From Colwellia sp. (lineage in GTDB: Bacteria; Pseudomonadota; Gammaproteobacteria; Enterobacterales; Alteromonadaceae), in the NCBI GenBank assembly GCA_013215295.1, contig JABSOZ010000018.1:62001-126000 (forward strand): a stretch of DNA of 64,000 nucleotides, in the 5' to 3' direction. Both the position numbers and the translations under genes were made by a program. The first letter of the stretch is position 1. Every line of letters begins with the position of its first letter. Shown piece by piece: positions 28,210-38,544 of the stretch. The notes beneath the pieces are model-generated. The model was not told the origin of the DNA. It saw only the letters and a program-made list of their open reading frames with translations, and did no database searches.

Positions 28210-29178
28210 ATGATTAAATGTATATCTCACCAAAATACGGCAAATTATTTTAGTACGCTACTCTTAGTTTCAAGTTTTAGTTTAACAGGCAGTTCATTTG
28301 CATTTGAGCCATTAATCTTAGAATCAGCAAGTAGAAATCCGCACTCAATCACACCATACCAACACATTTTCAATGCTGCGATTCAAGGTGATGCTAAAAC
28401 CATCAAAATAGGTTTGGCGAAAACAGCTGAACAATATAATTTTTCAGACAATGAACGTGCAAAGCTATCCATCATGTTGGCGCTCATCAATGAAAATGAA
28501 GATAAAACAGAACAGTTACTCACGCAGTTTACCACTGATAATAACGACAATGCCCAAGCGTTAATATTCGCAGCAATTATGTGGCAACGACTTTCAAAAA
28601 AGATGGGGATTTTTTCATATTATAAAACCTATAAAAAAGGATTAAATGCATATATTCGAGCATTTGAAAATGAAGCAGACAACGACCTATATCGCTCTTT
28701 AGCAGGTAGTGCTTATACCATGTTAGATAGTGACAACAAAGAAAAGCAAAGGGAATTATTAACGGGGTATAGAGATAAAGACAAGGGGTTTCATTTAGTT
28801 GCTTCAATGGATATGGCTCAAAATGATAGAGATGAACAATTGCTGTTAACCTTTGCTGAAAAAGCAATGAACGCCCATAACAATAACATGCTAGTAATAG
28901 AACAAGCTGGTCAAGCCTTTTGGACTGCAGGTAGTGTAAATAAGGCACAACAGGCATTTCAAAAAGCCTGTTTACTACCTGCTCCCACCAATATATTTCG
29001 CTATACATGGCAAGACAGTTGTTACTTAGCTGGACAATTAGCATTAAATGACACGAATGAATATAAAAAAGGAAATGAAGCGCTAGCCCATTTGTTGACA
29101 ATAAATGGGCTAGATACTTCATTTAATCAAGAAATAAGAGAGATGAAAAGTGAGTTAGATAAAAAGTTAACTGAGTAA
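28210..29178 (+). CDS. Secreted repeat (TPR-like) protein of unknown function
   Basis: A 322-residue protein with a signal peptide (about residues 1-30, ending TGSSFAFE). The rest is helical with regularly spaced Ala, Leu and Tyr residues, as in tetratricopeptide-like folds (for example NNNMLVIEQAGQAFWTAGS and NKAQQAFQKACL). I do not recognise a named family. It lies 31 bases after the ABC/peptidase fusion and before a strong terminator, so it is probably the third gene of that operon and a periplasmic partner. Confidence 0.75.
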   Translation: MIKCISHQNTANYFSTLLLVSSFSLTGSSFAFEPLILESASRNPHSITPYQHIFNAAIQGDAKTIKIGLAKTAEQYNFSDNERAKLSIMLALINENEDKTEQLLTQFTTDNNDNAQALIFAAIMWQRLSKKMGIFSYYKTYKKGLNAYIRAFENEADNDLYRSLAGSAYTMLDSDNKEKQRELLTGYRDKDKGFHLVASMDMAQNDRDEQLLLTFAEKAMNAHNNNMLVIEQAGQAFWTAGSVNKAQQAFQKACLLPAPTNIFRYTWQDSCYLAGQLALNDTNEYKKGNEALAHLLTINGLDTSFNQEIREMKSELDKKLTE

Positions 29179-29203
29179 ACTCCTTGAGTAACTTCAATCA
29201 AAG

Positions 29204-29248
29204 ACATTGTCATTAGGCTAATTGATTTAGCCTAATGACAATGTTTAT
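29204..29248 (+). terminator. Strong hairpin terminator of the ABC/peptidase operon
   Basis: A perfect 17-bp stem (29204-29220 with 29228-29244, 7-base loop) is followed by TTATT. It marks the end of the operon begun at 23644. Confidence 0.8.
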
Positions 29249-29279
29249 TACCAGACAATTATAACAATAGAAATTCATC

Positions 29280-29630
29280 ATGTTTCGTGACTATATCATT
29301 AAAGTTTTAACGACCTCTTTGCTAGTCTCTATTTTTTTCTTTTTAATGGAGTTTACATATGAAGTTTTAGTATTATCACTTGATAACTTTTTATCTTTTT
29401 TCTTCCTTGCATCCCTTGGAGGCAGCGTTGGCCAAGTGTATGCCAATTATACCCACGGCCAACTTTTTAAAAACTCGCATCTAAATAGTTTACTTCCGAC
29501 TACGGCTTTATTTATTGTTGCTGTTTATATCGGCTTAGATGACTTATTTGTGTTTGGCAGTCTTTGTTTGGGTATATCCTGCTGGGTAATAGCTTCAGGA
29601 CTTGGAGTAAATACAACAACCAACGTTTAG
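29280..29630 (+). CDS. Small membrane protein of unknown function
   Basis: A 116-residue protein with about four hydrophobic segments (10-30, 34-54, 72-86, 92-112) and a short soluble loop (YANYTHGQLFKNSHLNS). It begins MFRDYIIKVLTTSLLVS. No family is recognised. It lies between the terminator at 29204-29248 and the hairpin at 29644-29664, so it is probably its own transcription unit. Confidence 0.6.
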   Translation: MFRDYIIKVLTTSLLVSIFFFLMEFTYEVLVLSLDNFLSFFFLASLGGSVGQVYANYTHGQLFKNSHLNSLLPTTALFIVAVYIGLDDLFVFGSLCLGISCWVIASGLGVNTTTNV

Positions 29631-29643
29631 AATAATTTGACGT

Positions 29644-29664
29644 CGGAGACCAGTAAGGTCTCCG
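29644..29664. terminator. Hairpin between convergent genes
   Basis: An 8-bp GC-rich stem (CGGAGACC/GGTCTCCG, loop AGTAA) lies between the small membrane protein and the convergent FlgO/TPR gene. The T tract is weak, so termination strength is uncertain. Confidence 0.55.
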
Positions 29665-29676
29665 GTTTAGAAGAGG

Positions 29677-31905
29677 TTAAAAACTATCACTATCAGCAAG
29701 TAAGAATGTATTATCATCATCATTACGAGATCTCATGGTAGCAAGTCTAGCTTTTATGCCTCCTATCATTTGACCAAACTGTTGCTCTTTATTCATTTCA
29801 GCTAAAATAGGCTCCATATCAGCTTGCCACGCTTTAATCCAACCCGCATCTATAGCTGCCTGAAAATACTGGTATGCCTCACGATTTTTGTCTTGAAGCA
29901 CGTTAACTAAAGCCATATTATAATAGTAAGAAGGGTTGTTAGACTTTTTGGCTTTGCCTTTATCCAAAGATAGCGCAAAGCGGTTAATAATAATTGACGC
30001 CTGCGAGAAATTTTCAATTTGCAAATATGCATAAGCTAAATGAACTGCAGGTTGCCCATGATGCAAGTAATAAAAATAGTCATCATTTATCGAATCGTCG
30101 TTACGAAGTTTTTCAAACGCGCTGATTGCCTTTGAATACTCACCTTGGTAAAAAGCAATTTCACCTTCAATATAGTTTTTCATTCCCATTTTTTCATCGG
30201 TGAATTCAATACTTTTTAAGTGTATAAGTGCTTCCTTCATATTTCCTTGAGAGATAAAAAAACGTGCTGTCATAAAACTCATATCTTGGGATGAAAAATG
30301 AGATTCTTGTTTATTTGCATAATCAAACCATTGTTGTGTCTGCTCAACTTCCCCCATATCCATATTGGAAATCAATAAACCTTTAATAGCGCTTTTATTT
30401 ACAGGATCAACATCAAGCGCTCTTTCGTACATGTTAATGGATTCATCAAGTCTACCCCGTGTCGCTAAAATATCACCCACCAAATTATAAGCACCAGGGT
30501 AATAGGGATCATTACTAATAATTTTAGAAAATATATCCATCGCTTTAACTTCAGAGCCTGATTGGTAATAACTCCACGCTACATTATATGCTGCAACAGG
30601 AGATTTAGGGTCTAAGACATATGCCTTCTCAAATAATGTATGAGCACCAATAAAGTCACCTCGACCTTGTAACAACGAACCATACCACATATAAGTTATT
30701 GCATAATTCGGGTTAATATCTATCGCTTTTTTAAATGACAACTCAGCTTTATCAGTATCACTTTGAGATAATAATAACCCTTGAGTTGCAAATGCTGCAC
30801 CCAAATTAGGGTTTAATGAAAAAGCGGATTCAAGGGCCTCTTTTGCCGCTTTATTTGCTTCTTTTTTAGGTAAGTTACCGTAGAGAGCAAGCAGAATATT
30901 AGCATCAGCAATGCCGACAAATGCTCGAGCGTATTTTTCATCAAACTTTGCTGCATCCTTATAATGTGCTAACGCACTATTAATTGTTGATGCAGTTCTG
31001 TGAGCTAATTCTTTTTGCCCTTTACCAAAAGCAACCATTGCATCAACATTATTGGTTTCGGCAACGAATTTAAAAGAAGCTGTTGTGCCAAGAAGCGTGA
31101 CTTTCATTTTGTCTACTACCGCTCTAGCAATATCGTCTTGTATTTTAAATATGTCACGGTATTCTCGATCATAGGTTTCTGACCAAAGATGCTCACCCGT
31201 ACTCACTTTTATTAACTGAGCTGTAACACGAATTTTATTCGTAGTGTCATTCTTTCTAATACTACCTTCAAGAATGGTATCAACCCCTAGCTCTTTGCCT
31301 ATTTCTACAATAGTTTTGTGTGAAACCCCTTTGTAAGCAAAAGAAGATGTTCTAGCCGCAACTTGTAAGTCGGGAATTTTAGCTAATAGATTCAATAACT
31401 CTTCTACCATACCGTCGGCAAAAAACTCGTCTTCTTCATCATTACTAAAAGAAATAAAAGGTAAAATCGCGATAGATTCTTTTTTCCCCTTCGATAAAGG
31501 TTGTTGAGTAATAATTGGTTGTCTAACATCAAGCGCATTGGTTCTTTGTGGTGTCTGCCCTTCTAACCAAAGTTGGAAAGCTAAAGTAACAACAACGACC
31601 AATGCAAGCGTGCCAGCAACAAACAGTGTTGTTTTAATATTGACTTCGGGAGTACTGTCTTCAGCCCCTTCACTGTTAACTCTTACAATACCTTTAGAGG
31701 TAAAATTATATAACCAAGCAAAAATCAAAGAAACTGGAAAGCCAACCAAAAAGACCTGCAATAATGTCGTCATCACAGAATCGGGTAGCCCTAAAGCTGG
31801 TACAGCTAAATCAGCTATTTGAATTAATGGCCAAGCAGATACCGCATATATCGTGGCAACCTTAAAAACTTGTCGCTGTCTTAACTGAGCTAAGAAGCTA
31901 TCCAA
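29677..31905 (-). CDS. Membrane-anchored FlgO-domain and TPR-repeat protein
   Basis: A 742-residue protein starting at TTG (GGAGAG ribosome-binding site). The N-terminus (FLAQLRQRQVFKVATIYAVS) and three membrane helices within the first ~115 residues match the proteins that often carry CadC-type or adenylate-cyclase domains in this order. Here no DNA-binding or cyclase domain precedes the helices. A FlgO/TolB-N-like domain follows (about 140-270: SIAILPFISFSNDEEDEFFA, VDTILEGSIRK, HLWSETYDREYRDIF). After it come about nine TPR units to residue 720. Probably a periplasmic protein-interaction scaffold. It lies 32 bases after the DUF4097 gene and likely shares its transcript. Confidence 0.82.
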   Translation of the reverse strand: MDSFLAQLRQRQVFKVATIYAVSAWPLIQIADLAVPALGLPDSVMTTLLQVFLVGFPVSLIFAWLYNFTSKGIVRVNSEGAEDSTPEVNIKTTLFVAGTLALVVVVTLAFQLWLEGQTPQRTNALDVRQPIITQQPLSKGKKESIAILPFISFSNDEEDEFFADGMVEELLNLLAKIPDLQVAARTSSFAYKGVSHKTIVEIGKELGVDTILEGSIRKNDTTNKIRVTAQLIKVSTGEHLWSETYDREYRDIFKIQDDIARAVVDKMKVTLLGTTASFKFVAETNNVDAMVAFGKGQKELAHRTASTINSALAHYKDAAKFDEKYARAFVGIADANILLALYGNLPKKEANKAAKEALESAFSLNPNLGAAFATQGLLLSQSDTDKAELSFKKAIDINPNYAITYMWYGSLLQGRGDFIGAHTLFEKAYVLDPKSPVAAYNVAWSYYQSGSEVKAMDIFSKIISNDPYYPGAYNLVGDILATRGRLDESINMYERALDVDPVNKSAIKGLLISNMDMGEVEQTQQWFDYANKQESHFSSQDMSFMTARFFISQGNMKEALIHLKSIEFTDEKMGMKNYIEGEIAFYQGEYSKAISAFEKLRNDDSINDDYFYYLHHGQPAVHLAYAYLQIENFSQASIIINRFALSLDKGKAKKSNNPSYYYNMALVNVLQDKNREAYQYFQAAIDAGWIKAWQADMEPILAEMNKEQQFGQMIGGIKARLATMRSRNDDDNTFLLADSDSF

Positions 31906-31937
31906 ATGCTCTCTCCAAGATCTCGTAAAATGCTAAC

Positions 31938-32834
31938 TTATTCATCATCTTCACTATTATATATAGTAACTGAGCCCGTAACAGTATTCATACTTAACGT
32001 TCCTGAACCATCACCAGAAATGAAGTTCAGTGTTTTCTTATGTAAATTGCCATCAACGGGTAAATCATCGGTAAGTAAGTTAGTAATTTCTCCACCAAAT
32101 TGACTAACCATCTCGCACACTGCATTTAACTTACTGGTTGCCATATACACTATTTCGCCACTAACACTGGTCAGTTTTAATTCCGCGTCTTTTTTAACTT
32201 CACCACTGATTATAGTATCACCGGATGTATTTTTAATGGTTAATTTATCTAAACCACTAATGTCAGCTGTGATATCTCCGGCCATCGTTTTAAGGTATGC
32301 CTCATCGAAATCACCAGTAAAGTCAACATCACCACTCACTGACTCAATTTTTATGAAGCCTGAAGAATCAACTACGTTGATATTACCACTGACAACAGAG
32401 AGTTTAATTTTTCCATGAGATTCGCTCACCTTAAGGTCTCCGTTAATGGATTTCCCTTCAATTTGTTTATTTAAATTGGTAATAACAAAAGAAGTATCAA
32501 TACCCTTAAAGAATAAGGAAGTTTGCTGTGGTATAAATATTTTGAGTACACTAGCATCCCCCCAACTTTGTTGTCTATCTGTATGAATTTTGATTAAAGT
32601 TTTGTCTTTTTTCGTTTTGAACGTTAGGCTTTTAGCTGTATCTTCTAGTTCGCCTTGAACCATGATTTCTTGCTTGTCCCATCCTTGTATTTTGACAAGT
32701 CCGCGTGGTATATCTACAAATACCTTACCGTCAGCATTAACAGATAATGACCGGCTAATTATTTCCCCAGCCAAGCAATTACTTGTAAAAGTAACAATCA
32801 ATATTAAGCTAAATTTACTAAAAATATTATTCAA
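31938..32834 (-). CDS. DUF4097 beta-repeat secreted protein
   Basis: A 298-residue secreted protein. A signal peptide (ending TSNCLAGE) is followed by a right-handed beta-repeat region with the DUF4097/DUF4098 phrases SVSGDVDFTGDF, TMAGDITADIS, NTSGDTIISGEV and SVSGEIVY. Function of the family is unclear; members often accompany membrane regulators. The start is TTG at 32832-32834. It is the upstream partner of the FlgO/TPR gene. Confidence 0.85.
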   Translation of the reverse strand: MNNIFSKFSLILIVTFTSNCLAGEIISRSLSVNADGKVFVDIPRGLVKIQGWDKQEIMVQGELEDTAKSLTFKTKKDKTLIKIHTDRQQSWGDASVLKIFIPQQTSLFFKGIDTSFVITNLNKQIEGKSINGDLKVSESHGKIKLSVVSGNINVVDSSGFIKIESVSGDVDFTGDFDEAYLKTMAGDITADISGLDKLTIKNTSGDTIISGEVKKDAELKLTSVSGEIVYMATSKLNAVCEMVSQFGGEITNLLTDDLPVDGNLHKKTLNFISGDGSGTLSMNTVTGSVTIYNSEDDE

Positions 32835-33049
32835 AAAAAGAGACCTCGTTTACACACAAAAATTTACTACTTTGATACTATAAAAGTAGTATACATAATT
32901 TTTAAAAAATGATTAATACTAAATCGTTAGACGATGTTACAAAGAAACTTTATCAGTAGAAAATAAGTCAGTAATGATCATTAAATGTATAACGACATAA
33001 CTGCAGCTTATTTTTACTTTATTTCCAAATATAAAATCCCCTAGCCGCT

Positions 33050-36000
33050 CTATTGCGACACTTTAACTTTACTCGCTTTCGTTAATCCATATACATCACT
33101 ACGGTACATAGCTTCGATCTTTGCGGGAGCGATATTAAATGTTCCAACATGACGCACACGGCTGTAATACGATATTTTACGTTCACCTTTCGCTAGGTGT
33201 CTTAAATACCAAAAGGCTTTACCCTCTCGAATTTCAATACGTGTATGCGAAGGCCAATCACGTCCCAAATCGTCCAAATAAAGTTGATTGCCCAATGCAG
33301 GGTTTATAACTTCAAAGCCGCCAGGTATCGAATCTGTTATTGCGATATGCTCACGGTCTAAAGCGCCATTTATGGTAATCGTTGTTTTAACAACATCACC
33401 TATATTGAGCATTGTTTTGTTGTTAACTGGTTGCCATTTATTATTATTTTGCACATACAATACTCTGCTTATAGTAATTCCTGATGAAACTGGTTGTACA
33501 TCTTGCAGGTTTTGTTGGTAGTTCATTCTAAGCCAATGGCTTTTTCTATTTTTGGTCTCATAACTCAGTGTTGAGTCGCTTCTATTAAATTTTATCGGTG
33601 TGAAAGAGGCGTCGCCGCTATCGCTATTTTTTAGTGCATAGCTACACACGGCATTGGCAAACGTAGAGCCAAACCGTCCATTTTTTTGTTGTTGTAAAAT
33701 AACTTCAGAGAGTAAACTTTCTCGCTCTACTGAATTTTCACTAAAAGCTAAAGCAGCTAAACATTTTTCACTGTTTTGGTTGAAAATGTTGTTATTAGTG
33801 TCTACATATTGGTCGCTGCTTAGGCTTAATAAATCGCTAAGGTATAAGCTTTTGTCTGCATTTAAGGCTTTAAGAGCGAGGGCTTGTAAGACAGTTGCTT
33901 GAGCATTACTTTTGCCAAGCTTTTGCCTGATCGTTAATGCTTGCTCTAAATTGATATCTTTATTTTGAGCTAAGGCAAATAATGCCATGCTTTTAGCTTG
34001 AGCATCTATTTGGAAATAATGAACGTATTCACCACCATCAATGATTTTTTCCATGACTTCTTTCATTATTTTTGTGTCTAACGTTATTGGCGTAGAGCTA
34101 TTTTCTAACCAACTATGTGCTAAATAGGTATAGGCGGTAAGGAATGGATCTGCATTCATATCAGGGAAGTAAGCAAACATATCAAAATAACTTTGATGTT
34201 TATGCTTTTGCCCAATTAATTGCTTGAGCTTGGCTTGACCTTCAGTCCAGACTTTATTTGCAACAGGATTAAATTGATAACTTAACGCTCTTGAAACCGT
34301 TTGTTCCCAGCATTGATGTGGGTAGTTTCGGTTATAATTAGATAAGGCATGCCAGTCTGGAAATAGTTGGCCTGTTTGCAGTTTGCTCAGCTTAACACTA
34401 CCAGAAATAACATTATTTGGCGCGGCCACTTTACCGAGTTTATCTCCTTCAATTAACCATGTTTGTTGCTGGTTGTTCACACCATTTAGCACATTAATTT
34501 CATGGTATGTAGTAAAGTCTGGCTGTGTTTCACTGGTTAGCATAAGAATATGCTTGCCCGTAGTTAACTCAGGTAATATAAAGGTGGTTCTCTTGTATTC
34601 CTCACTCTTTAGCTGGATATCAATGGTGGTTATCTTTTTCCCATCTACCGAAAGGTTGAGCTGGTCAGAAATCTGAGTTTTGCCTTTATTTATTTGAGTA
34701 ACAGCAAAACTGGCCTTGTCGATGTTAAATAAAGATCTAGGGGCATCAAAAAAGTATTCAACCTCTTGCACTGTAGAAATAGACGTTGAGTCAATTGACA
34801 TGGTTTGCGCAGTAGCCGTTAAAGCGAATAGCTTCCAACGACCTATTAATTGCGGGAGTTTTATTGTTACTTTTTTTGTTGCATTAGCTTTTAGGGTGAT
34901 AGTGTCTAACCAAACCGATTGTGCAAAATCTACTTTACTTTCTATATTTTCATCTCTAGCAACGCCAGGTGAAAGTAAGGCAAAAAATTCATCTGATTCC
35001 GTTATTTGTCTAAGACTAGTTGTAGCAAATTTCAACTTGGAACTCTTATCTCCACCAAATATTGAATCAAGCACCAAATGATTAGTTAACGAGTCAAAAC
35101 TTAACTCACCTTCAAAAGCAATATCTGAGGTAAGTTTGTCATGATAGTCGTAATCACCTTCTTCGATGTTCATTAAAGGTAATAATGCTTCGTTAACTAA
35201 CCATATTTGGCTTTGGGCATCGACATTTGCGCTAACCGATAATATAACCTCTGAACCAGCTTTAACTACTTTGCTAACTAACGCCAACTTAACTTTAGGT
35301 CGGGTATTTTTAGATTCAACCTTAATTAATTCACTCGTGGTTAGCAGATGACGAGCGTCTGATAACCTATTAATTTCACGGCGACGCATTGAGCTTTTTG
35401 AAAAGTTAGTCTTTGCATTTAAAAGTTTATCTTTAATTCGTTTATTCGTTACTTCTCTGTCTACAGATAAAGAGGCATAAACTCGCGCATAAGGCAGCCA
35501 ACTCGTATCAACGTTAAGTTTAATGGTATTTTTGCCCTTTTTAATATCTTGCTGCCATACCTTTTTAATATCACCCGCTTGAAGTATAAAACTTGCCTTT
35601 CCAGCTAATGACGACATTAGTTCAAATTCAGCTTTGTCCCCCACTAGAACGGAATTTAGTTCAGGGTTTAGCGTAGACTTTAATTCGAACGTTTCTTTGA
35701 GTTCAACTGTTTTTTTAGAGTCTTTTCTTCCGCTGTAATAGCTGCGATACCAAGCATACTGCTGCTCTCCGCTCTTAATCATTAGACTAATAGTTTTATC
35801 TTCAACATCAAACTTACAGGTATTTGGTAGAGTGTTAAGCTTACATTTTGCAAGTGATTCTTTAGGTTTCTGTCTATCATTACTCTGAACAAATGCTTCA
35901 ATTTCTACAGCTACGTTTGAAAGCGCTTGTCCATTCTCATCAATGGCTACAACATGTATCTCTTTTGTTTTTTTATCAAATTTTGTGCCAATATAATGGT

Positions 36001-38467
36001 TACGAGAAAAATACGAAAGTTCATAATCTTCGTATTGTACTTCTCCATCATCAGATAAAATTTCACTAGAAAAGATCACTGTGCCATACGGTACTGTTGA
36101 TTCTAAAGACTCACTAATAAAAGTATAGTTTCCTTGGTCATCAAGCTGAGCATCAACAGACTCAAATGACTCTTTACCGTTTTTATTCTTATCAAAATCA
36201 GCCCATGTATTAAACTCGTAATCTTGAGGCCAGTTTTCAGGCGTCTGGTATTCTCTGTTTATGCTTACATGAAAATTTACCTTACCCTTTTTAAGTACAA
36301 CGCCATTCATTCTTCTAGCTGACACTTTAGCTTCAAAAGAGTTATGAATATTCACTTTAGTGGGCAACTGCACAAATTGTTCAAATTCTGGTGGTGTAAA
36401 TTCAGCCACGTTAAAGCGACCAATAGTTTCTTTTGCCCCGGTATGTTTATTGGTTAAATGAATGCGGTAAGTCCCCATTGACGCATCTATGGCTAAGTTA
36501 TGTGTCGCTTTAGCAAACCCTTGAGAAGTACTTTTAGCAATATTAAGCATACTTTTATTATTCTTATCTGGCGGTAACAATTCAATTTTATAGTCATCTA
36601 GATTAGTAACCGGGAGTAGTCCATTTTCACTTCGTTTACGCGCGATCAGTCCTATATTTACACGATCACCGGGTTGGTAAATGGGCTGTGCAGACCAAGC
36701 AAAAATATTAAGGGAGTCTCTTATTGAGTGTTGAACGAACGGTAATTTTATCGCTGCAACTTTATGGGTGAGTTGTGTCCATATCCAACATTCTTTCTTA
36801 CTGTGTTCTTGGTAAATTCTTTGCCATTGTTTTGATTTAAGCCACAAGGTTCCATCTGCTTTGGTATTTCCTATAACAATTGGTTTTAATTGACCTTCAC
36901 ACACGAGTAGCGCTTGTGCGTTATTAATAGGCTTTGATTGCCAGTCAATAATTTGCAATAACAAGTCTTGTTGGTGCCAAATCGCAACATTGTAATCAGC
37001 AGATTGAGCCATAAAGCTTTTTGTTTTCTGTGATGGTTTTTGCTGGCTATAATCACTCGCACTAATACCACTTAATTTTACATGCACTAAACCTCTCTTC
37101 GAGGATAAGTGTCTACGAAAATCAATACTTTGTTCATTCAGTTTATTTAAAGTTGCCGATGTAGGTTCAAGTAAAGAGGTAATGCTATTTGTTGCTTCAC
37201 CATTAAGAAAGTCGAGTAGTTCTTGAGGTGTGTTTGCTGGGGTAATTTTTTGATGAATATTATCAACATTACGGCGTGTAATTGACGGTAGACCTTTTCT
37301 GTCAGTCTCTACAACAGTGCCATATGAATTTTCAAAATTCCACTGCGGCGTCGATGCTTGTGTTTTAAACCTGATTTTTTTAGGTGTGTCTATCGATTTA
37401 CCCGTTTTCGATTTAATTTTAGTTAAATCTAATTCATATGAAGTATCGCCGTTTAAATACACACTTTGATAGTACATGCGCATTTCTCTATGTGCATACT
37501 TTATTTGATAATCTCCACCCGTTAACCAATCTACGTGCTTGTATGCGCTTATGTTGGGATTTAGAGAAGCGTTTATGTCACTTTTTTTATCATCAGGACG
37601 CTTTGAGAATTTAAAGGCTATTTTTTCTGGCGCACAAGGGGCTATTCCATCTGTGAGCAATTCAATACTTTTGAATCCTTCTGGGTAGTCACCCGTTTCA
37701 CAAGCGAAGCCATAAAAGGTAAAATCGGTATTAAACCAAAATCCACTTAAGGCTGCTTCTTCTTGCAGGATAATTTGTGATTTACTCGCTTGAAAACCCT
37801 TAGGTAAAACAATTTCGTAATAACCTTCAGGTAATAACTTTGTATCCGTTTCCACAGATATTTCTAACTGACCTTTGGGATACTTGTTGGTTGAAGTAAC
37901 AACGTTTAAAGCTTTATATTTACCATTTGGGAGTTTTAACCGTAAAGCTTCATCTAAAGCTTTTTTGCTGATAGTTGTTTTTGCATTATTAAATAGTGTT
38001 ATTGAACTGGGGAATTCGTCATCGCTGCCCTCATATTGAATTCTTATAGCGGGTAAAGGAGTCGATAATGTAATGTTTCGTCCTTGTGATAATGAGTTAC
38101 CAAGCGCGCTAAAAGATTCATCAATACTTATCTCATATTTACTCAAATACTTTAAGGGTTTGTTAAGTTCACAAGCCAGTTTGTTTAAAGTTACAAAACG
38201 CCATGTACAGTTTGTTTTGATGCCATTTGAAATGGATATTGCTTTAATTTGACCTGCGTTTGGTACCGCCCCCGTTATGGCAACTTTCTTATTAAAAATG
38301 AAAACTATTTGTTTAATTGCTACATTTTCAGAGGTATCGAAACTAATTTTTTCGACTAAAAGAGCTTCGTTGAAAGCGCTATCAACGTTACTTTCGTTAG
38401 AGCAGCTTGATATCATAAAACTTAATATCGTAAAACTTAACAACAGGGTTAGTACATGGTTTCGCAT
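33050..38467 (-). CDS. Bacterial alpha-2-macroglobulin family lipoprotein (thioester type)
   Basis: A 1805-residue periplasmic lipoprotein. The signal peptide ends in the lipobox MISSC (Cys22). The order of regions fits the bacterial alpha-2-macroglobulin (YfhM-type) family: MG domains, the MG2-like stretch SAQPIYQPGDRVNIGL, the bait region, an ANATKKVTIKLPQLIGRWKL block, the thioester region CWEQTVSRALSY (Cys1386-Gln1389) and an alpha-helical TED domain. These proteins are thought to trap invading proteases. The E. coli protein has CLEQ; here the second residue is Trp, while the Cys and Gln that form the thioester are kept. The usual partner PbpC (PBP1C) is not encoded next to it. Confidence 0.93.
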   Translation of the reverse strand: MRNHVLTLLLSFTILSFMISSCSNESNVDSAFNEALLVEKISFDTSENVAIKQIVFIFNKKVAITGAVPNAGQIKAISISNGIKTNCTWRFVTLNKLACELNKPLKYLSKYEISIDESFSALGNSLSQGRNITLSTPLPAIRIQYEGSDDEFPSSITLFNNAKTTISKKALDEALRLKLPNGKYKALNVVTSTNKYPKGQLEISVETDTKLLPEGYYEIVLPKGFQASKSQIILQEEAALSGFWFNTDFTFYGFACETGDYPEGFKSIELLTDGIAPCAPEKIAFKFSKRPDDKKSDINASLNPNISAYKHVDWLTGGDYQIKYAHREMRMYYQSVYLNGDTSYELDLTKIKSKTGKSIDTPKKIRFKTQASTPQWNFENSYGTVVETDRKGLPSITRRNVDNIHQKITPANTPQELLDFLNGEATNSITSLLEPTSATLNKLNEQSIDFRRHLSSKRGLVHVKLSGISASDYSQQKPSQKTKSFMAQSADYNVAIWHQQDLLLQIIDWQSKPINNAQALLVCEGQLKPIVIGNTKADGTLWLKSKQWQRIYQEHSKKECWIWTQLTHKVAAIKLPFVQHSIRDSLNIFAWSAQPIYQPGDRVNIGLIARKRSENGLLPVTNLDDYKIELLPPDKNNKSMLNIAKSTSQGFAKATHNLAIDASMGTYRIHLTNKHTGAKETIGRFNVAEFTPPEFEQFVQLPTKVNIHNSFEAKVSARRMNGVVLKKGKVNFHVSINREYQTPENWPQDYEFNTWADFDKNKNGKESFESVDAQLDDQGNYTFISESLESTVPYGTVIFSSEILSDDGEVQYEDYELSYFSRNHYIGTKFDKKTKEIHVVAIDENGQALSNVAVEIEAFVQSNDRQKPKESLAKCKLNTLPNTCKFDVEDKTISLMIKSGEQQYAWYRSYYSGRKDSKKTVELKETFELKSTLNPELNSVLVGDKAEFELMSSLAGKASFILQAGDIKKVWQQDIKKGKNTIKLNVDTSWLPYARVYASLSVDREVTNKRIKDKLLNAKTNFSKSSMRRREINRLSDARHLLTTSELIKVESKNTRPKVKLALVSKVVKAGSEVILSVSANVDAQSQIWLVNEALLPLMNIEEGDYDYHDKLTSDIAFEGELSFDSLTNHLVLDSIFGGDKSSKLKFATTSLRQITESDEFFALLSPGVARDENIESKVDFAQSVWLDTITLKANATKKVTIKLPQLIGRWKLFALTATAQTMSIDSTSISTVQEVEYFFDAPRSLFNIDKASFAVTQINKGKTQISDQLNLSVDGKKITTIDIQLKSEEYKRTTFILPELTTGKHILMLTSETQPDFTTYHEINVLNGVNNQQQTWLIEGDKLGKVAAPNNVISGSVKLSKLQTGQLFPDWHALSNYNRNYPHQCWEQTVSRALSYQFNPVANKVWTEGQAKLKQLIGQKHKHQSYFDMFAYFPDMNADPFLTAYTYLAHSWLENSSTPITLDTKIMKEVMEKIIDGGEYVHYFQIDAQAKSMALFALAQNKDINLEQALTIRQKLGKSNAQATVLQALALKALNADKSLYLSDLLSLSSDQYVDTNNNIFNQNSEKCLAALAFSENSVERESLLSEVILQQQKNGRFGSTFANAVCSYALKNSDSGDASFTPIKFNRSDSTLSYETKNRKSHWLRMNYQQNLQDVQPVSSGITISRVLYVQNNNKWQPVNNKTMLNIGDVVKTTITINGALDREHIAITDSIPGGFEVINPALGNQLYLDDLGRDWPSHTRIEIREGKAFWYLRHLAKGERKISYYSRVRHVGTFNIAPAKIEAMYRSDVYGLTKASKVKVSQ

Positions 38468-38544
38468 TAGAATCCTTTCTTATTTTTATTGAGCAATATT
38501 ATCTAAACGATTGTAATAATGAAATGGGGTTAATGTATTTCATT

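Noticed and set aside
28577-29122. 181-codon minus-strand ORF
   Set aside because: Antisense to the secreted TPR-like gene, which has a signal peptide and a better context.
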